A stretch of 64,000 bases of DNA from Catenulispora acidiphila DSM 44928 (GCF_000024025.1 NC_013131.1:8412229-8476228), one strand, 5' to 3'; counted from the first letter of the stretch, positions 8,898 to 16,435 are shown. Program-made: numbers and translations. The notes: a model not told the origin generated them from the letters alone.

Positions 8898-9332
8898 GAG
8901 TCCCTCCTTGGAAATGGGCTACAGTATCTGACCACGTATAAAGCGTTTGACGTATGTCGAGCACGAAGTGCGGGGAGCCGATCACGTTCCGTGCATCTGC
9001 GCACGCCGGGCCCGCTGGAATTCCGTACACCCACCTAGACGTCACGTCGTGCCCCGAGGTTGCTGAAGAATTCGGCCGGACCCGCCTTCGTGACAGTTCC
9101 GGTACAAACAAGCGAGCGCGGACGCGACGGCCAGCGTACCGTGGCCGCGCACTGCCTCGGAGACCGCGGTTTCCCCGTCTCTGTCCTCGGGATCCGCGCT
9201 CAGAGGAAACGAGGCGCCGGCGCAGCCCACCCAAAAGGGATTGAGCATGTCTGAACCGTCCCGTATCAGGCATCTGACTGACCGGTCCGGCCTTCCGTAC
9301 CCGCGAGAACGACGGCGCACTAGGAGGCCTCG

Positions 9333-9366
9333 CGGTAAGGCCCGCGTTACCGGAATCTCAAGATTC
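9333..9366. promoter_or_regulatory. Two adjacent inverted repeats upstream of the GH16 gene
   Basis: CGGTAA (9333-9338) pairs with TTACCG (9347-9352), and directly after it comes GAATCT-CA-AGATTC. They could be operators or RNA hairpins; nothing identifies a binding protein. Confidence 0.35.
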
Positions 9367-9394
9367 TTCGTCCGCTGTTCTGGACAGCCCTCCG

Positions 9395-9408
9395 TGAGAG
9401 CGCTTTCA
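9395..9408. promoter_or_regulatory. LacI-family (CebR-type) operator
   Basis: TGAGAGCGCTTTCA is a 14-bp palindrome around the central AGCGCT with one mismatched pair. It resembles the TGGGAGCGCTCCCA operator of CebR-type sugar repressors. Its place before a beta-glucanase gene fits oligosaccharide induction. No repressor gene is in the window. Confidence 0.6.
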
Positions 9409-9426
9409 TGAAGCTTGCGCGCGCAA

Positions 9427-9437
9427 TGGTATAGACC
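9427..9437. promoter_or_regulatory. DasR/chitinase-type box
   Basis: TGGTATAGACC matches the core of the Streptomyces TGGTCTAGACCA box (DasR sites and chitinase promoter repeats) with one change. It contains a -10-like TATAGA (9430-9435), so a bound repressor would block the promoter directly. Confidence 0.45.
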
Positions 9438-9527
9438 TCGCGGATGCATGACGGCCGGGCTGCGGATGCCGCAGGCCCGAGTCCTGGTCCGCGAGTCTTC
9501 GTGGTGCGTCAACCCAGGAGATCCCCC

Positions 9528-10868
9528 ATGTCTTCATCCCCACAGCAGTCACCACCCCGCACCGCCCGCAAACGCTTCCGGCGCCTGGCCGCCGTGGCCG
9601 CGCCGCTCGCCGTGGCGCTCGCGGCCTGGGCCGCGACGCCGGACGGCGCCGCGCAGGCCTCCGCGCCCCCGCCGCCCTCGGGCTGGAACCAGGTGTTCCT
9701 CGACGACTTCGGCGGCGCCTCCGGCAGCGGCATCGACGGCCAGTGGAAGTACGACACCGGTCCGGGCTCGAGCTTCGGCACCGGCGAGATCGAGACGATG
9801 ACGAACTCGACCAGCAACGTCCATCTCGACGGCGGCGGCAACCTGGACATCACGGCGCAGGGCAGCGGCAGCAACTGGACGTCGGGGCGGGTGCAGACCA
9901 CCAGCGCCAACGTCGGCGCCCCGGCCGGCGGCAAGCTCGAGGTCACCGCCTCGATCCAGCAGCCGACCGGAGGCCTGGGCTACTGGCCGGCGTTCTGGAT
10001 GCTGGGTCCGGGCCAGTGGCCGGAGAACGGCGAGATCGACATCATGGAGGATGTCAACGCCCTGTCCGAGGTCGCCGGCACCATCCACTGCGGCGTCGAT
10101 CCGGGCGGTCCGTGCAACGAGGGCAACGGCATCGGCAGCGGCCTGCGGGCGTGCGGCGGCTGCCAGTCCGGCTTCCACACGTACACCATGATCCTGGACC
10201 GGACGAACACCTCGGCCGAGTCCATCGCGTTCTACCTCGACGGCAGCCAGTACTTCTCGGTGAACGAGTCGCAGGTCGGCACCTCCACCTGGCAGCAGGC
10301 CTACGACCACAACCTGTCGATCATCCTCGACCTGGCGATGGGCGGCGCCTTCCCGAACGGCGTGTGCGGCTGCACGACTCCGACCGGCTCGACCGCCTCC
10401 GGCGGCACGATGCGCGTGGACTACGTCGCGGCGTACACCACCACCGGCAACGGCGGCGGCAACCCGCCGCCCCCGCCCGGCAGCGGTCCGATCACCTCCG
10501 GCGTCGGCTCGAACATCTGCCTCGACGACCGCTCGTCGAGCACGGCGAACTACAACCCGGTGCAGATCTACACCTGCAACGGATCCGCGGCGCAGCAGTG
10601 GTCGGTGGTCCAGGCGGGCAGCACGCTGCACGTCCTGGGCAAGTGCCTGGACGTGTACGCGGCCGGCACGGCGAACGGGTCGAAGGTCGACCTCTACGAC
10701 TGCAACGGCACCGGATCCCAGGTGTTCGTCCCGCAGTCGAACGGGTCGCTGCTCAACCCGCAGTCCAACAAGTGCCTGGACGTTCCCGGTGCGACCACCG
10801 CGTCGGGCACGCAGGTGCAGATCTATGACTGCAACGGCACCAACGCTCAGAAGTGGACGCTTCCGTAA
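9528..10868 (+). CDS. Secreted GH16 endo-beta-1,3-glucanase with C-terminal ricin-type lectin domain
   Basis: Extracellular glycoside hydrolase predicted to cut beta-1,3- (or mixed 1,3-1,4-) glucans. It has 446 residues from the ATG at 9528, which is preceded by AGGAG; an upstream in-frame ATG at 9444 has no such site. The signal peptide covers about residues 1-45 (RKRF...AVAAPLAVALAAWA). The GH16 jelly roll (about 50-310) carries the catalytic motif ENGEIDIMED, with nucleophile Glu near 169 and acid/base Glu near 174. A Gly/Pro linker (NGGGNPPPPPGSG) leads to a CBM13/ricin B domain (about 325-446) with repeated CLD and YDCNGT...QxW elements. Sugar-responsive operators lie upstream and an imperfect hairpin downstream. 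It is a stand-alone gene. Confidence 0.93.
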   Translation: MSSSPQQSPPRTARKRFRRLAAVAAPLAVALAAWAATPDGAAQASAPPPPSGWNQVFLDDFGGASGSGIDGQWKYDTGPGSSFGTGEIETMTNSTSNVHLDGGGNLDITAQGSGSNWTSGRVQTTSANVGAPAGGKLEVTASIQQPTGGLGYWPAFWMLGPGQWPENGEIDIMEDVNALSEVAGTIHCGVDPGGPCNEGNGIGSGLRACGGCQSGFHTYTMILDRTNTSAESIAFYLDGSQYFSVNESQVGTSTWQQAYDHNLSIILDLAMGGAFPNGVCGCTTPTGSTASGGTMRVDYVAAYTTTGNGGGNPPPPPGSGPITSGVGSNICLDDRSSSTANYNPVQIYTCNGSAAQQWSVVQAGSTLHVLGKCLDVYAAGTANGSKVDLYDCNGTGSQVFVPQSNGSLLNPQSNKCLDVPGATTASGTQVQIYDCNGTNAQKWTLP

Positions 10869-10885
10869 GCGGTCCGCTTGACGAC

Positions 10886-10923
10886 GCGCGGCCCTGGACA
10901 CGGTTTTCGTGCCGGGGTCGCGC
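10886..10923 (+). terminator. Imperfect hairpin after the GH16 gene
   Basis: GCGCGGCCC..CACG and CGTG..GGGTCGCGC form a long bulged stem around a GTTTT loop, 18 bases after the stop codon. There is no U-tract. Confidence 0.5.
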
Positions 10924-10946
10924 GCTTCGCGTTCAGCGCTGTTCGG

Positions 10947-11363
10947 TCAGGGTTGTTCTGGTGGCGTGGGGTGGGCGGCGCGGCTGAGGATCGCGGCCGG
11001 TTCGTAGGCGAACAGACCCCACATCGCGGCGACGGTGGGATGCGCCGGGTCCGCTTGGTAGGACAGCCAGCAAGCCCAGCGGCCGCGGTGGGCGAACCAG
11101 CATTGGATGTGGCCGGGGAGCCAGCGGCCGCCGACGCGCACCCAGATCGCCGCGTCGCGCGGCTCGACGCGGCGGGCGTCGCGGGGCGGGCGGGGGAGGC
11201 GGCGGGCGTCGTGCCAGGGGGTGTTCGGAGCGCTGGAGCTGTTTGCGGCGCGGGAGTTGTTCGCGGCGCTAGCGCTGTTCGGGGCGCCGGAGCCATTCGC
11301 GCTGCGGAAGCTGTTCGGTCGTTCGCGATCGTTCGCGCGCGCGGCACGCTCTCCCCCGTTCAA
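10947..11363 (-). CDS. Trp-rich small protein, second gene of an SOS-box cassette, function unknown
   Basis: I do not recognise this family. The frame encodes a Ser/Asn/Arg-rich, probably disordered first half and a compact C-terminal ~70 residues starting near AAIWVRVGGRWLPGHIQCW, with many Trp residues, alternating hydrophobic strands and a WGLFAYEP segment. It could be a small beta-barrel. The most likely start is TTG at 11363, whose bases overlap the TGA of the upstream 72-residue gene (TTGA), implying translational coupling. That gives 138 residues. No ATG or GTG with a ribosome binding site exists nearby except a GTG inside the C-terminal domain. Transcription should start at the SOS promoter beyond the first gene. 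Confidence 0.6.
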   Translation of the reverse strand: MNGGERAARANDRERPNSFRSANGSGAPNSASAANNSRAANSSSAPNTPWHDARRLPRPPRDARRVEPRDAAIWVRVGGRWLPGHIQCWFAHRGRWACWLSYQADPAHPTVAAMWGLFAYEPAAILSRAAHPTPPEQP

Positions 11364-11578
11364 CTCGGGTAGACGCGCAGCCGGCCGGCGCCGTCCGCCT
11401 CCACGCGCAGGCGTACCCGCCCCAGGGCGTGCTGGATGCGGGCGGCGGTCTCCGGGCCGGCGAGTCCTTCGATCACGACCACGGACCGCGGGCCGTCGAT
11501 GTGGACGGCGGCGGGAAAGCCTCCGAGGCGGTCGACCTCGGAAGCCACGGCACGGGCGAGCGGGATGAGCGGTTCCAC
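11360..11578 (-). CDS. 72-residue protein directly under an SOS box, function unknown
   Basis: A small acidic protein starting at GTG 11578 with no recognisable domain. The predicted pattern is a helix (PLIPLARAVASEVDRL), then strands (AAVHIDG, SVVVIEG), a helix (PETAARIQHALG) and a final strand pair (RLRVEADGAGRLRVYPS), suggesting a small alpha/beta fold. Strong GC bias at third positions supports coding. The promoter 9 to 36 bases upstream contains a LexA-type SOS box in its spacer, so expression should rise on DNA damage. The next gene overlaps its stop, so the two form one operon. A DNA-repair or damage-response role is inference from regulation alone. Confidence 0.75.
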   Translation of the reverse strand: MEPLIPLARAVASEVDRLGGFPAAVHIDGPRSVVVIEGLAGPETAARIQHALGRVRLRVEADGAGRLRVYPS

Positions 11579-11586
11579 GGTTGGGG

Positions 11587-11614
11587 ATCATACTCGAACA
11601 GATTTTCGATACAA
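11587..11614 (-). promoter_or_regulatory. SOS promoter: LexA box inside the -35/-10 spacer
   Basis: On the minus strand TTGTAT (11614-11609) and TATGAT (11592-11587) are 16 bases apart, 8 bases before the GTG. The spacer holds TCGAAC-AGAT-TTTCGA as read on plus (11594-11609). It matches the actinobacterial LexA consensus TCGAAC-N4-GTTCGA at 11 of 12 fixed positions. Confidence 0.8.
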
Positions 11615-11643
11615 GGAGAGAGTGCACTTCAGCCCGCCGGGCG

Positions 11644-12573
11644 CTAGCCGGTCGTGAGCCGGACCGCCACATCCTTCGCCAACGCCTGAATCCACGCGAT
11701 GCCCTCCTGGCCCGAGGGGACGACGGCCACCCCCGTCGCCGCCACCAGGTCGCCGCTTCGGACGAAGACGACTCCCCTGTGGTCGCCGAAGGTGTACGCC
11801 AACACCTCGTCGGCGACCGTCTGCGGGGACGCCAGCAGCTTGGTGGTCTGCGGCGCTCCGCAGCCGGTCTCGAGAGCCGCGCGTATCTCCTGCATAGCGG
11901 TCGCGCCGCCGCCGGCGCGGAAGTTGTACACCGTTTCCATCACGCTGTTGGTCGCCTTGCCCGGCGGCGAGTTCTCCACCTGGGTCGAGACGGAGCTCAG
12001 GGCCGGCTCGAGCGCCCCCTGCCTGACGGCCCCGTTGTCGCAGGCGTCTTCAGCCGACGTCATCTCGACCTCGTCCATCACCATCGGCATGCCGTCCGAA
12101 CCGGGAACCCACCCCGCTCCCAGATCGGAGGCCAGCAGAAAATCGGAGATCGACGCGGAGCGCGAGCTCGGCGGCGGCGATGGCGAGGGAGCCGTCGGGT
12201 GCGTCGCGCCCGGTGCGGTCCCCGGGAACGACGGCGAGCTCGCCACCGTGCTCGCCGGCGCCGGGCCGCCCGCGTCATCCCGCCCGGGCGACCACGCGAC
12301 GATCCCGGCGACCACCGCGCAGGCGGCCACGACGCCCGACAGCGCTTGCGCCATCCCGCGCCGCCTGCGCCGCTGCCGCGCGCGCCGTCGTACCGCGGAG
12401 ATCGGCGGCGTGGTGATCGTGACGAGGTCGGCGCGGGCGTGCAGGCGCGAGCGCAGAGCCTCGTCGGACTCGGATTCGGATTCGGATTCGGATTCGAGGT
12501 CGGACTCGGGCTCGACGCCGTGTTCGCCGTCTTCGGCACTGTGGTCCATGCGGTCTATGCGGTCCCTGCTCAT
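11644..12573 (-). CDS. Single-pass membrane protein paired with SigE-family sigma factor (putative anti-sigma or sensor)
   Basis: A 309-residue protein whose ATG overlaps the stop of the sigma gene (ATGA, 12570-12573), so the two are co-translated. The N-terminal cytoplasmic part is acidic with a SESESESESESD run, then a basic stretch (RRRARQRRRRR) precedes one membrane segment (about residues 73-95). A Pro/Ser-rich linker follows, then an extracytoplasmic domain of ~190 residues (SISDFLLASDLGAGW...) similar in style to lipoprotein-like sensor domains. No zinc-binding HxxxCxxC anti-sigma motif is visible. Role as regulator of the neighbouring sigma factor is inferred from coupling only. Its stop lies 30 bases upstream of the SOS promoter. 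Confidence 0.75.
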   Translation of the reverse strand: MSRDRIDRMDHSAEDGEHGVEPESDLESESESESESDEALRSRLHARADLVTITTPPISAVRRRARQRRRRRGMAQALSGVVAACAVVAGIVAWSPGRDDAGGPAPASTVASSPSFPGTAPGATHPTAPSPSPPPSSRSASISDFLLASDLGAGWVPGSDGMPMVMDEVEMTSAEDACDNGAVRQGALEPALSSVSTQVENSPPGKATNSVMETVYNFRAGGGATAMQEIRAALETGCGAPQTTKLLASPQTVADEVLAYTFGDHRGVVFVRSGDLVAATGVAVVPSGQEGIAWIQALAKDVAVRLTTG

Positions 12574-13124
12574 GCCGCCCCCTCCCGCCGCTTGGACGCA
12601 GCGCTCGCCGTACCCGCGAACTCCAGGATCTGGCCGTGCTGCCGCAGGCGCGCCAGGGCCTTGGCCGTCTGGCTCTTGACCGTTCCGACCGAGCACCGCA
12701 GGACGTCGGCCGCCTGCGCCTCGGTGAGGTCCTCGTAGTACCGCAGGACGATGACGGCTCGCTGCCGGGGCGCGAGGTCGTTCAGCGCCGCCATCAGCAC
12801 GTCGCGCTCGCCGTGCTGCTCCGCGTGGTCCGTGACGAGCCGGAGCCCGTCGGGAACGGCGGCGACCGGGTACTCCGGGACCCGGCGTTTGCGGAAGCGT
12901 CCGCGATGGCAGTTCAGGAGCACGCGTTGCAGGTACGCGTCCGGGTTGTCGGCGCGCCGGACCCTGCCCCACGAGGCGCACGCGCGCTCGAACGCGGCTT
13001 GCGCGAGGTCCTCGGCGTCGTGCCGGTCGCCGGTGAGCAGGAATGCCGAACGCACCACGCGCGGCCACCGCTCGGCCATGAACCGGTCGAAGCCGTCGTC
13101 GGACGGTTCGTTTCCTTCGGGCAT
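12570..13124 (-). CDS. SigE-family ECF RNA polymerase sigma factor
   Basis: Alternative sigma factor with 184 residues from ATG 13124, which has GGAGGGG upstream; the frame's earlier GTG does not. Region 2 (about 15-80) has FLLTGDRHDAEDLAQAAFERA, typical of SigE-like (TIGR02983) ECF factors, and NPDAYLQRVLLN. Region 4 (about 115-170) has LAPRQRAVIVLRYYEDLTEAQAADVL and the helix-turn-helix RCSVGTVKSQTAKALARLR. It is the first gene of a two-gene unit with the membrane protein. An upstream GGCAACC motif shared with the second sigma gene in this window suggests autoregulation. Confidence 0.92.
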   Translation of the reverse strand: MPEGNEPSDDGFDRFMAERWPRVVRSAFLLTGDRHDAEDLAQAAFERACASWGRVRRADNPDAYLQRVLLNCHRGRFRKRRVPEYPVAAVPDGLRLVTDHAEQHGERDVLMAALNDLAPRQRAVIVLRYYEDLTEAQAADVLRCSVGTVKSQTAKALARLRQHGQILEFAGTASAASKRREGAA

Positions 13125-13155
13125 ATCAACCCCCTCCACCCGCACGATGCTGAAT

Positions 13156-13173
13156 GCCGGGAAGATGGTTGCC
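13156..13173 (-). promoter_or_regulatory. GGCAACC motif upstream of the sigma gene, candidate ECF -35
   Basis: GGCAACCATCTTCCCGGC on the minus strand, ending 32 bases before the ATG at 13124. The other sigma gene has GGCAACCGATTCCCCGGC at 28579-28596. The AAC core is typical of ECF -35 elements; a convincing -10 at the right spacing was not found. Confidence 0.35.
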
Positions 13174-13192
13174 CTCTTGCGGACTACTCTGA

Positions 13193-14326
13193 CTACTCCG
13201 ATCGCGTCCGCGGGCCGCTGGGCATCATCTTGGCCGTGAGGTTACGTGCGCTGATTCCGAGCCGGGTCTTCGGGACCAGCCAGCTCGCCGCGAGGCTGAC
13301 GGTGCGCTGCTTCGGCGCCACCAGCTTGCGGTGCTCGTTTTCGTACGCTCGCAGGGCGTCGGCGATGTCGTGGTGGCTCGACAACGATTCGGCGAGGGTG
13401 TGCGCGGCGGAGATGGCGAGGCTGGAGCCGTCGCCGAGTAGCGAGACGCAGGAGGCCGCGTCTCCGGCGAGGCTCACGCGACCGCGTGTCCAGGTGTCGA
13501 GCCTGACCGCGCTGACGGCGTCGAAGTAGAACTCGTCGGCCGCGCGCAGCTTCTCGAGCAGGTGCGGGACCTCCCAGCCGACGTCTGCGTAGGCGTCGAG
13601 GACGATGCGGCGGTGGCTTTCGCTGTCGCGGTGGTCGAAGTCGGCGGATGTGGGTCCGCGGAAGATGAAGGCGGCGAGTGCGGAGCCGCGTGCGGGGTGC
13701 ACTGAGGCCAGGCGGCCGGGGGTGTTGTAGACCACGATCTCGTCCGCGCGGTCGGCGGGGCGCCCGAGGGGAAGGGTCGCGACATAGAGGCCGAGGTGGT
13801 GGATGAAGTCGCGCTCGGGCCCGAAGACGAGGCGGCGGACGGTGGAATGCAGGCCGTCGGCGCCGATCACGAGATCGAAGCGGCGGGGGGCGGCGCGGTC
13901 GAAGACCACGTCGACTCCGTCGCCGTCAGGGTGCAGGGCGGTGATCGTGTCGTCGAACAGGAACTCGGCGTGCGGTTCCGCGGCCTCGTAGAGGATCGAG
14001 GCGAGGTCGGCCCGGGGTATCTCGACCTCGGCGCGGACGCCTTTGCCCGCGGCGCGGCCGGCGGGGGTGGCGAGCCGGGCGACGGCCCGCCCGGACGGCG
14101 CCAGGAGCCGCATCACCGTGGCCGCGGTGGCCGCCTGGCGCAGTTTCGGGGTGAGGCCCATGGCCTCGACGACGGGGACGGCCGGGCCGCGCACGTCCAC
14201 GGGATTGCCGCTGGAGCGCATGCCCTGCGAGCGCTCGACGACGGTCGGCTTCAGCCCGGCGCGGGCCAGCCAGTAGGCGAGGGTCGAGCCGGCGATGCCG
14301 GCTCCGGAGATCAGAACGTCGGTCAT
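13193..14326 (-). CDS. FAD-dependent monooxygenase (PHBH-type)
   Basis: Flavoprotein hydroxylase of the p-hydroxybenzoate hydroxylase group, 377 residues. The N-terminal dinucleotide-binding motif is ISGAGIAGSTLAYWLARAG (GxGxxG). The DG motif VIGADGLHSTVRR (about residue 160) and the second FAD motif VSLAGDAASCVSLLGDGSSLAI (GD motif, about 285) are both intact. The ATG at 14326 starts directly with the Rossmann fold. The gene is divergent from a TetR repressor and they share a 45-bp inverted repeat, so it is very probably a TetR target. Related enzymes inactivate tetracycline or other antibiotics or tailor polyketides; the substrate here is unknown. Confidence 0.9.
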   Translation of the reverse strand: MTDVLISGAGIAGSTLAYWLARAGLKPTVVERSQGMRSSGNPVDVRGPAVPVVEAMGLTPKLRQAATAATVMRLLAPSGRAVARLATPAGRAAGKGVRAEVEIPRADLASILYEAAEPHAEFLFDDTITALHPDGDGVDVVFDRAAPRRFDLVIGADGLHSTVRRLVFGPERDFIHHLGLYVATLPLGRPADRADEIVVYNTPGRLASVHPARGSALAAFIFRGPTSADFDHRDSESHRRIVLDAYADVGWEVPHLLEKLRAADEFYFDAVSAVRLDTWTRGRVSLAGDAASCVSLLGDGSSLAISAAHTLAESLSSHHDIADALRAYENEHRKLVAPKQRTVSLAASWLVPKTRLGISARNLTAKMMPSGPRTRSE

Positions 14327-14341
14327 ACCGCGAGCATATGT

Positions 14342-14386
14342 GCAGTCACTGCAAAAATGCAATGGCTGCAATTTTGCCGTGACTGC
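14342..14386. promoter_or_regulatory. 45-bp inverted repeat, operator of the divergent TetR/monooxygenase pair
   Basis: The left arm GCAGTCACTGCAAAAATGCA (14342-14361) matches the reverse complement of the right arm (14367-14386) at 18 of 20 positions around a 5-base centre. A -10-like TACACT follows at 14388-14393, 6 bases before the tetR GTG. The size suits two TetR dimers or one extended site. Confidence 0.75.
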
Positions 14387-14399
14387 GTACACTGGTCCC

Positions 14400-15098
14400 G
14401 TGACCGCCGAGCCCGATCCCCCGCCGCCTCCACTGCCTCCGCAGCCTCCACCGCCCTCCCTGCGCGACCGGAAGCGGGCGCGCGTCCGCCAAGCCCTCAT
14501 CGACGCGGCGCTCGACCTGTTCGACCGCAACGGCTACGAGCAGACGACGATCGCCGACATCACCGCGGCCGCCGAGGTGGGCGCGCGGACGTTCTTCAAC
14601 TACTTCGCGAGCAAGGAAGACCTGCTCTTCCCGGAGAGCGACGCCCGGGTGCGGTCCACGCTCGACGCCATCGCCGCGCGCGACCCGCGGGAAGGGCCGG
14701 CGGAGGTGCTGCTGCGCGCGCTGCGCGATGTCGGCGAGAAGAGCGATGAGATGGCGAGCCCGCAGGCGGTGCTGCGGCTGAAGCTGATGCGGACCGTGCC
14801 GGCCGTTCGCGGTCGTACGTTGCAGGTCCAGATGGACGCGCAGCGGGAGATCGCGCGCCACCTCGCCGCCGCGTATCCGGACACCCTCGACGAGGTCAAA
14901 GCCGCTGCGGTGACCGGCGCTTTCATCGGCGCGATCACGGGTGCGTTGCAGGTCCTGCTCGAGGGCGTCGACGAAACCGACAGCTCTAGCCGTCCCGAAG
15001 ACCCGCGCGAATTCCGCCGCGCGCTGGGCGAGGCGACGGACCTCGCGCTCGCGCCGTGGATGAGAGCAGAACAGACCCAGGATCGGAGCACACGATGA
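14400..15098 (+). CDS. TetR-family transcriptional repressor
   Basis: A 232-residue repressor. After a proline-rich N-terminal tail (PPPPPLPPQPPPPS) the HTH domain (about 22-70) reads RQALIDAALDLFDRNGYEQTTIADITAAAEVGARTFFNYFASKEDLLF, a close fit to the TetR_N pattern. The C-terminal domain resembles MftR-type ligand domains. GTG 14400 is preferred over upstream starts because a -10 hexamer lies 6 bases before it and upstream frames run through the operator. Its stop overlaps the ATG of the oxidoreductase gene (15095-15098), so they form an operon, while the monooxygenase is divergent. It probably represses both. Confidence 0.92.
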   Translation: MTAEPDPPPPPLPPQPPPPSLRDRKRARVRQALIDAALDLFDRNGYEQTTIADITAAAEVGARTFFNYFASKEDLLFPESDARVRSTLDAIAARDPREGPAEVLLRALRDVGEKSDEMASPQAVLRLKLMRTVPAVRGRTLQVQMDAQREIARHLAAAYPDTLDEVKAAAVTGAFIGAITGALQVLLEGVDETDSSSRPEDPREFRRALGEATDLALAPWMRAEQTQDRSTR

Positions 15099-15997
15099 AG
15101 GCCGTTCGTTTCAGCAGGTTCGGAGGGCCGGAGGTCCTGGAACTCGTCGAGCTGCCCGATCCGCATCCCGGACCCGGCGAGGTGCGGATCGCGGTGCGGG
15201 CGGCCGGGGTCAATCCGAGCGACTGGAAGAAGCGCAGGGGTCTGATGGACGAGGAGCTTCCGCAGACGCTCGGGTACGAGGCCGCCGGCGTGGTCGACGA
15301 GGTCGGCGCGGGGGTCGAGGACGTGGCGGTCGGCGATCGGGTGGTCGGCTTCTCCATGGCTGGTGCGGCGCAGGCCGAGTTGGCGGTGCTGACGTACTAC
15401 GCGCCGATCCCGGCGCCGCTCGACTTCGTCGGCGCCGCCGCGCTGCCGGCCGCCGTCGAGACCGCTACGCGTGCGCTGGATCAGCTCGGCGTGAAGAACG
15501 GCAGCACGGTGCTGATCAACGGCGCGTCCGGCGGCGTCGGGAGTGCGTCGGTTCAGCTCGCGGTGGTGCGGGGCGCACGGGTGATCGGGACCGCGAGTCC
15601 GGCGAACCACGACTACCTGCGCTCGCTCGGCGCCGAGCCTGTCGCGTATGGCGAGGGGATGAGCGAGCGGGTGCGTGCGCTGGCGCCCGACGGGGTCGAC
15701 CTGGCGCTCGACGCCGCCGGGAGCGGGGTGTTGGCTGAGCTGATCGAGCTTGCCGGCGGCGCCGAGAATGTCCTGACGATCGCCGACTTCGCCGGGGCGC
15801 AGGAGCACGGGGTGCGGTTCAGCAGGGGCGATTCGGGGCGTGCGCTGCACGCGCTGGCCGACGTCGGTCCGCTGATCGAGGCGGGGCGGTTCTCGCTGCC
15901 GGTGGCTCAGAGTTTTCCGCTCGCCGAGGTCGCCGAGGCGCAGCGAGTGAGCGAGGACGGCCATGTGCGCGGGAAGATCGTGCTGGTCGTGGGCTGA
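15095..15997 (+). CDS. NADP-dependent quinone oxidoreductase-like (zinc-free MDR family)
   Basis: Medium-chain dehydrogenase/reductase of 300 residues. The N-terminal GroES-like domain begins MKAVRFSRFGGPEVLELVELP, and AAGVNPSDWKKRRG is characteristic of the quinone oxidoreductase branch, which lacks catalytic zinc. The cofactor site is INGASGGVGSASVQLA (about residues 144-160). The start overlaps the tetR stop (ATGA) and has GGAG upstream, so it is cotranscribed with the repressor. With the divergent monooxygenase it forms a three-gene oxidation/reduction unit that may detoxify an aromatic or quinone compound; the substrate is not deducible. Confidence 0.92.
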   Translation: MKAVRFSRFGGPEVLELVELPDPHPGPGEVRIAVRAAGVNPSDWKKRRGLMDEELPQTLGYEAAGVVDEVGAGVEDVAVGDRVVGFSMAGAAQAELAVLTYYAPIPAPLDFVGAAALPAAVETATRALDQLGVKNGSTVLINGASGGVGSASVQLAVVRGARVIGTASPANHDYLRSLGAEPVAYGEGMSERVRALAPDGVDLALDAAGSGVLAELIELAGGAENVLTIADFAGAQEHGVRFSRGDSGRALHALADVGPLIEAGRFSLPVAQSFPLAEVAEAQRVSEDGHVRGKIVLVVG

Positions 15998-16093
15998 GAC
16001 GCGCGGGGTCGAGGGCTGAGATCCGCGAGGGTGTGGGTGCGCTGCCCGATACTGAATGGTCAGACTGCCCTCGACGCGGGAGGAACCCATCCG

Positions 16094-16435
16094 GTGAGCT
16101 TGAACTTGTTCGCGGGGGTCGCCGTCGGCGACTTCGGCGCGGCGCTGGCCTGGTATCGGTCGCTGCTCGGCGCCGAGCCGACGTTCTACCCGCACGAGAC
16201 CGAGGCGGTGTGGCAGCTGGAGGAGGGGCGGCTGCTGTACATCGTCGAGCGGCCCGAACACGCCGGCCACGCGGTGCAGACGCTCATCGTCGAGGACTTG
16301 GATGCCGTGCTGTCCGGCGCCTCGGAGCGCGGGGTGGAGGCGGCGAAGCAGGAGACGTACGCGAACGGGGTTCGGAAGGTCACCTATCTCGACCCGGACG
16401 GCAGCGAGATCGCGTTCGGGGAGGTGCCGCGGTGA
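16094..16435 (+). CDS. VOC-family (glyoxalase/bleomycin-resistance fold) protein
   Basis: A 113-residue single VOC domain. It opens with LNLFAGVAVGDFGAALAWYRSLLGAEPTF, the usual first beta-alpha-beta of the fold, and ends with VRKVTYLDPDGSEIAFGEV, the typical last strand. GTG 16094 is chosen because GGAGGA lies upstream; the longer frame from 16031 adds non-homologous residues. Metal ligands in VOC enzymes vary, and here Glu in the final strand is present but the N-terminal His is not, so catalysis is uncertain. The stop overlaps the Nudix start (GTGA). Confidence 0.85.
   Translation: MSLNLFAGVAVGDFGAALAWYRSLLGAEPTFYPHETEAVWQLEEGRLLYIVERPEHAGHAVQTLIVEDLDAVLSGASERGVEAAKQETYANGVRKVTYLDPDGSEIAFGEVPR

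Larger units (their letters stand above)
8898..9527. other. Long regulatory intergenic region between two divergent secreted-protein genes
   Basis: I see no convincing gene in these 630 bases; the frames through it lack ribosome binding sites and family resemblance. Toward the GH16 gene it contains a run of inverted repeats: CGGTAA/TTACCG with an 8-base loop (9333-9352), the palindrome GAATCTCAAGATTC (9353-9366), a LacI-type operator (9395-9408) and a DasR-like box (9427-9437). The left end carries the ribosome binding site of the transpeptidase gene. Confidence 0.7.

Noticed and set aside
9042-9512. 156-codon minus-strand frame in the GH16 upstream region
   Set aside because: It covers the regulatory palindromes, has no ribosome binding site and its codon bias is weak.
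11616-11660. Plus-strand mini-gene after AAGGAGAG near the SOS box
   Set aside because: The frame from GTG 11622 stops after 11 codons; the ribosome-binding-like sequence is probably coincidental.
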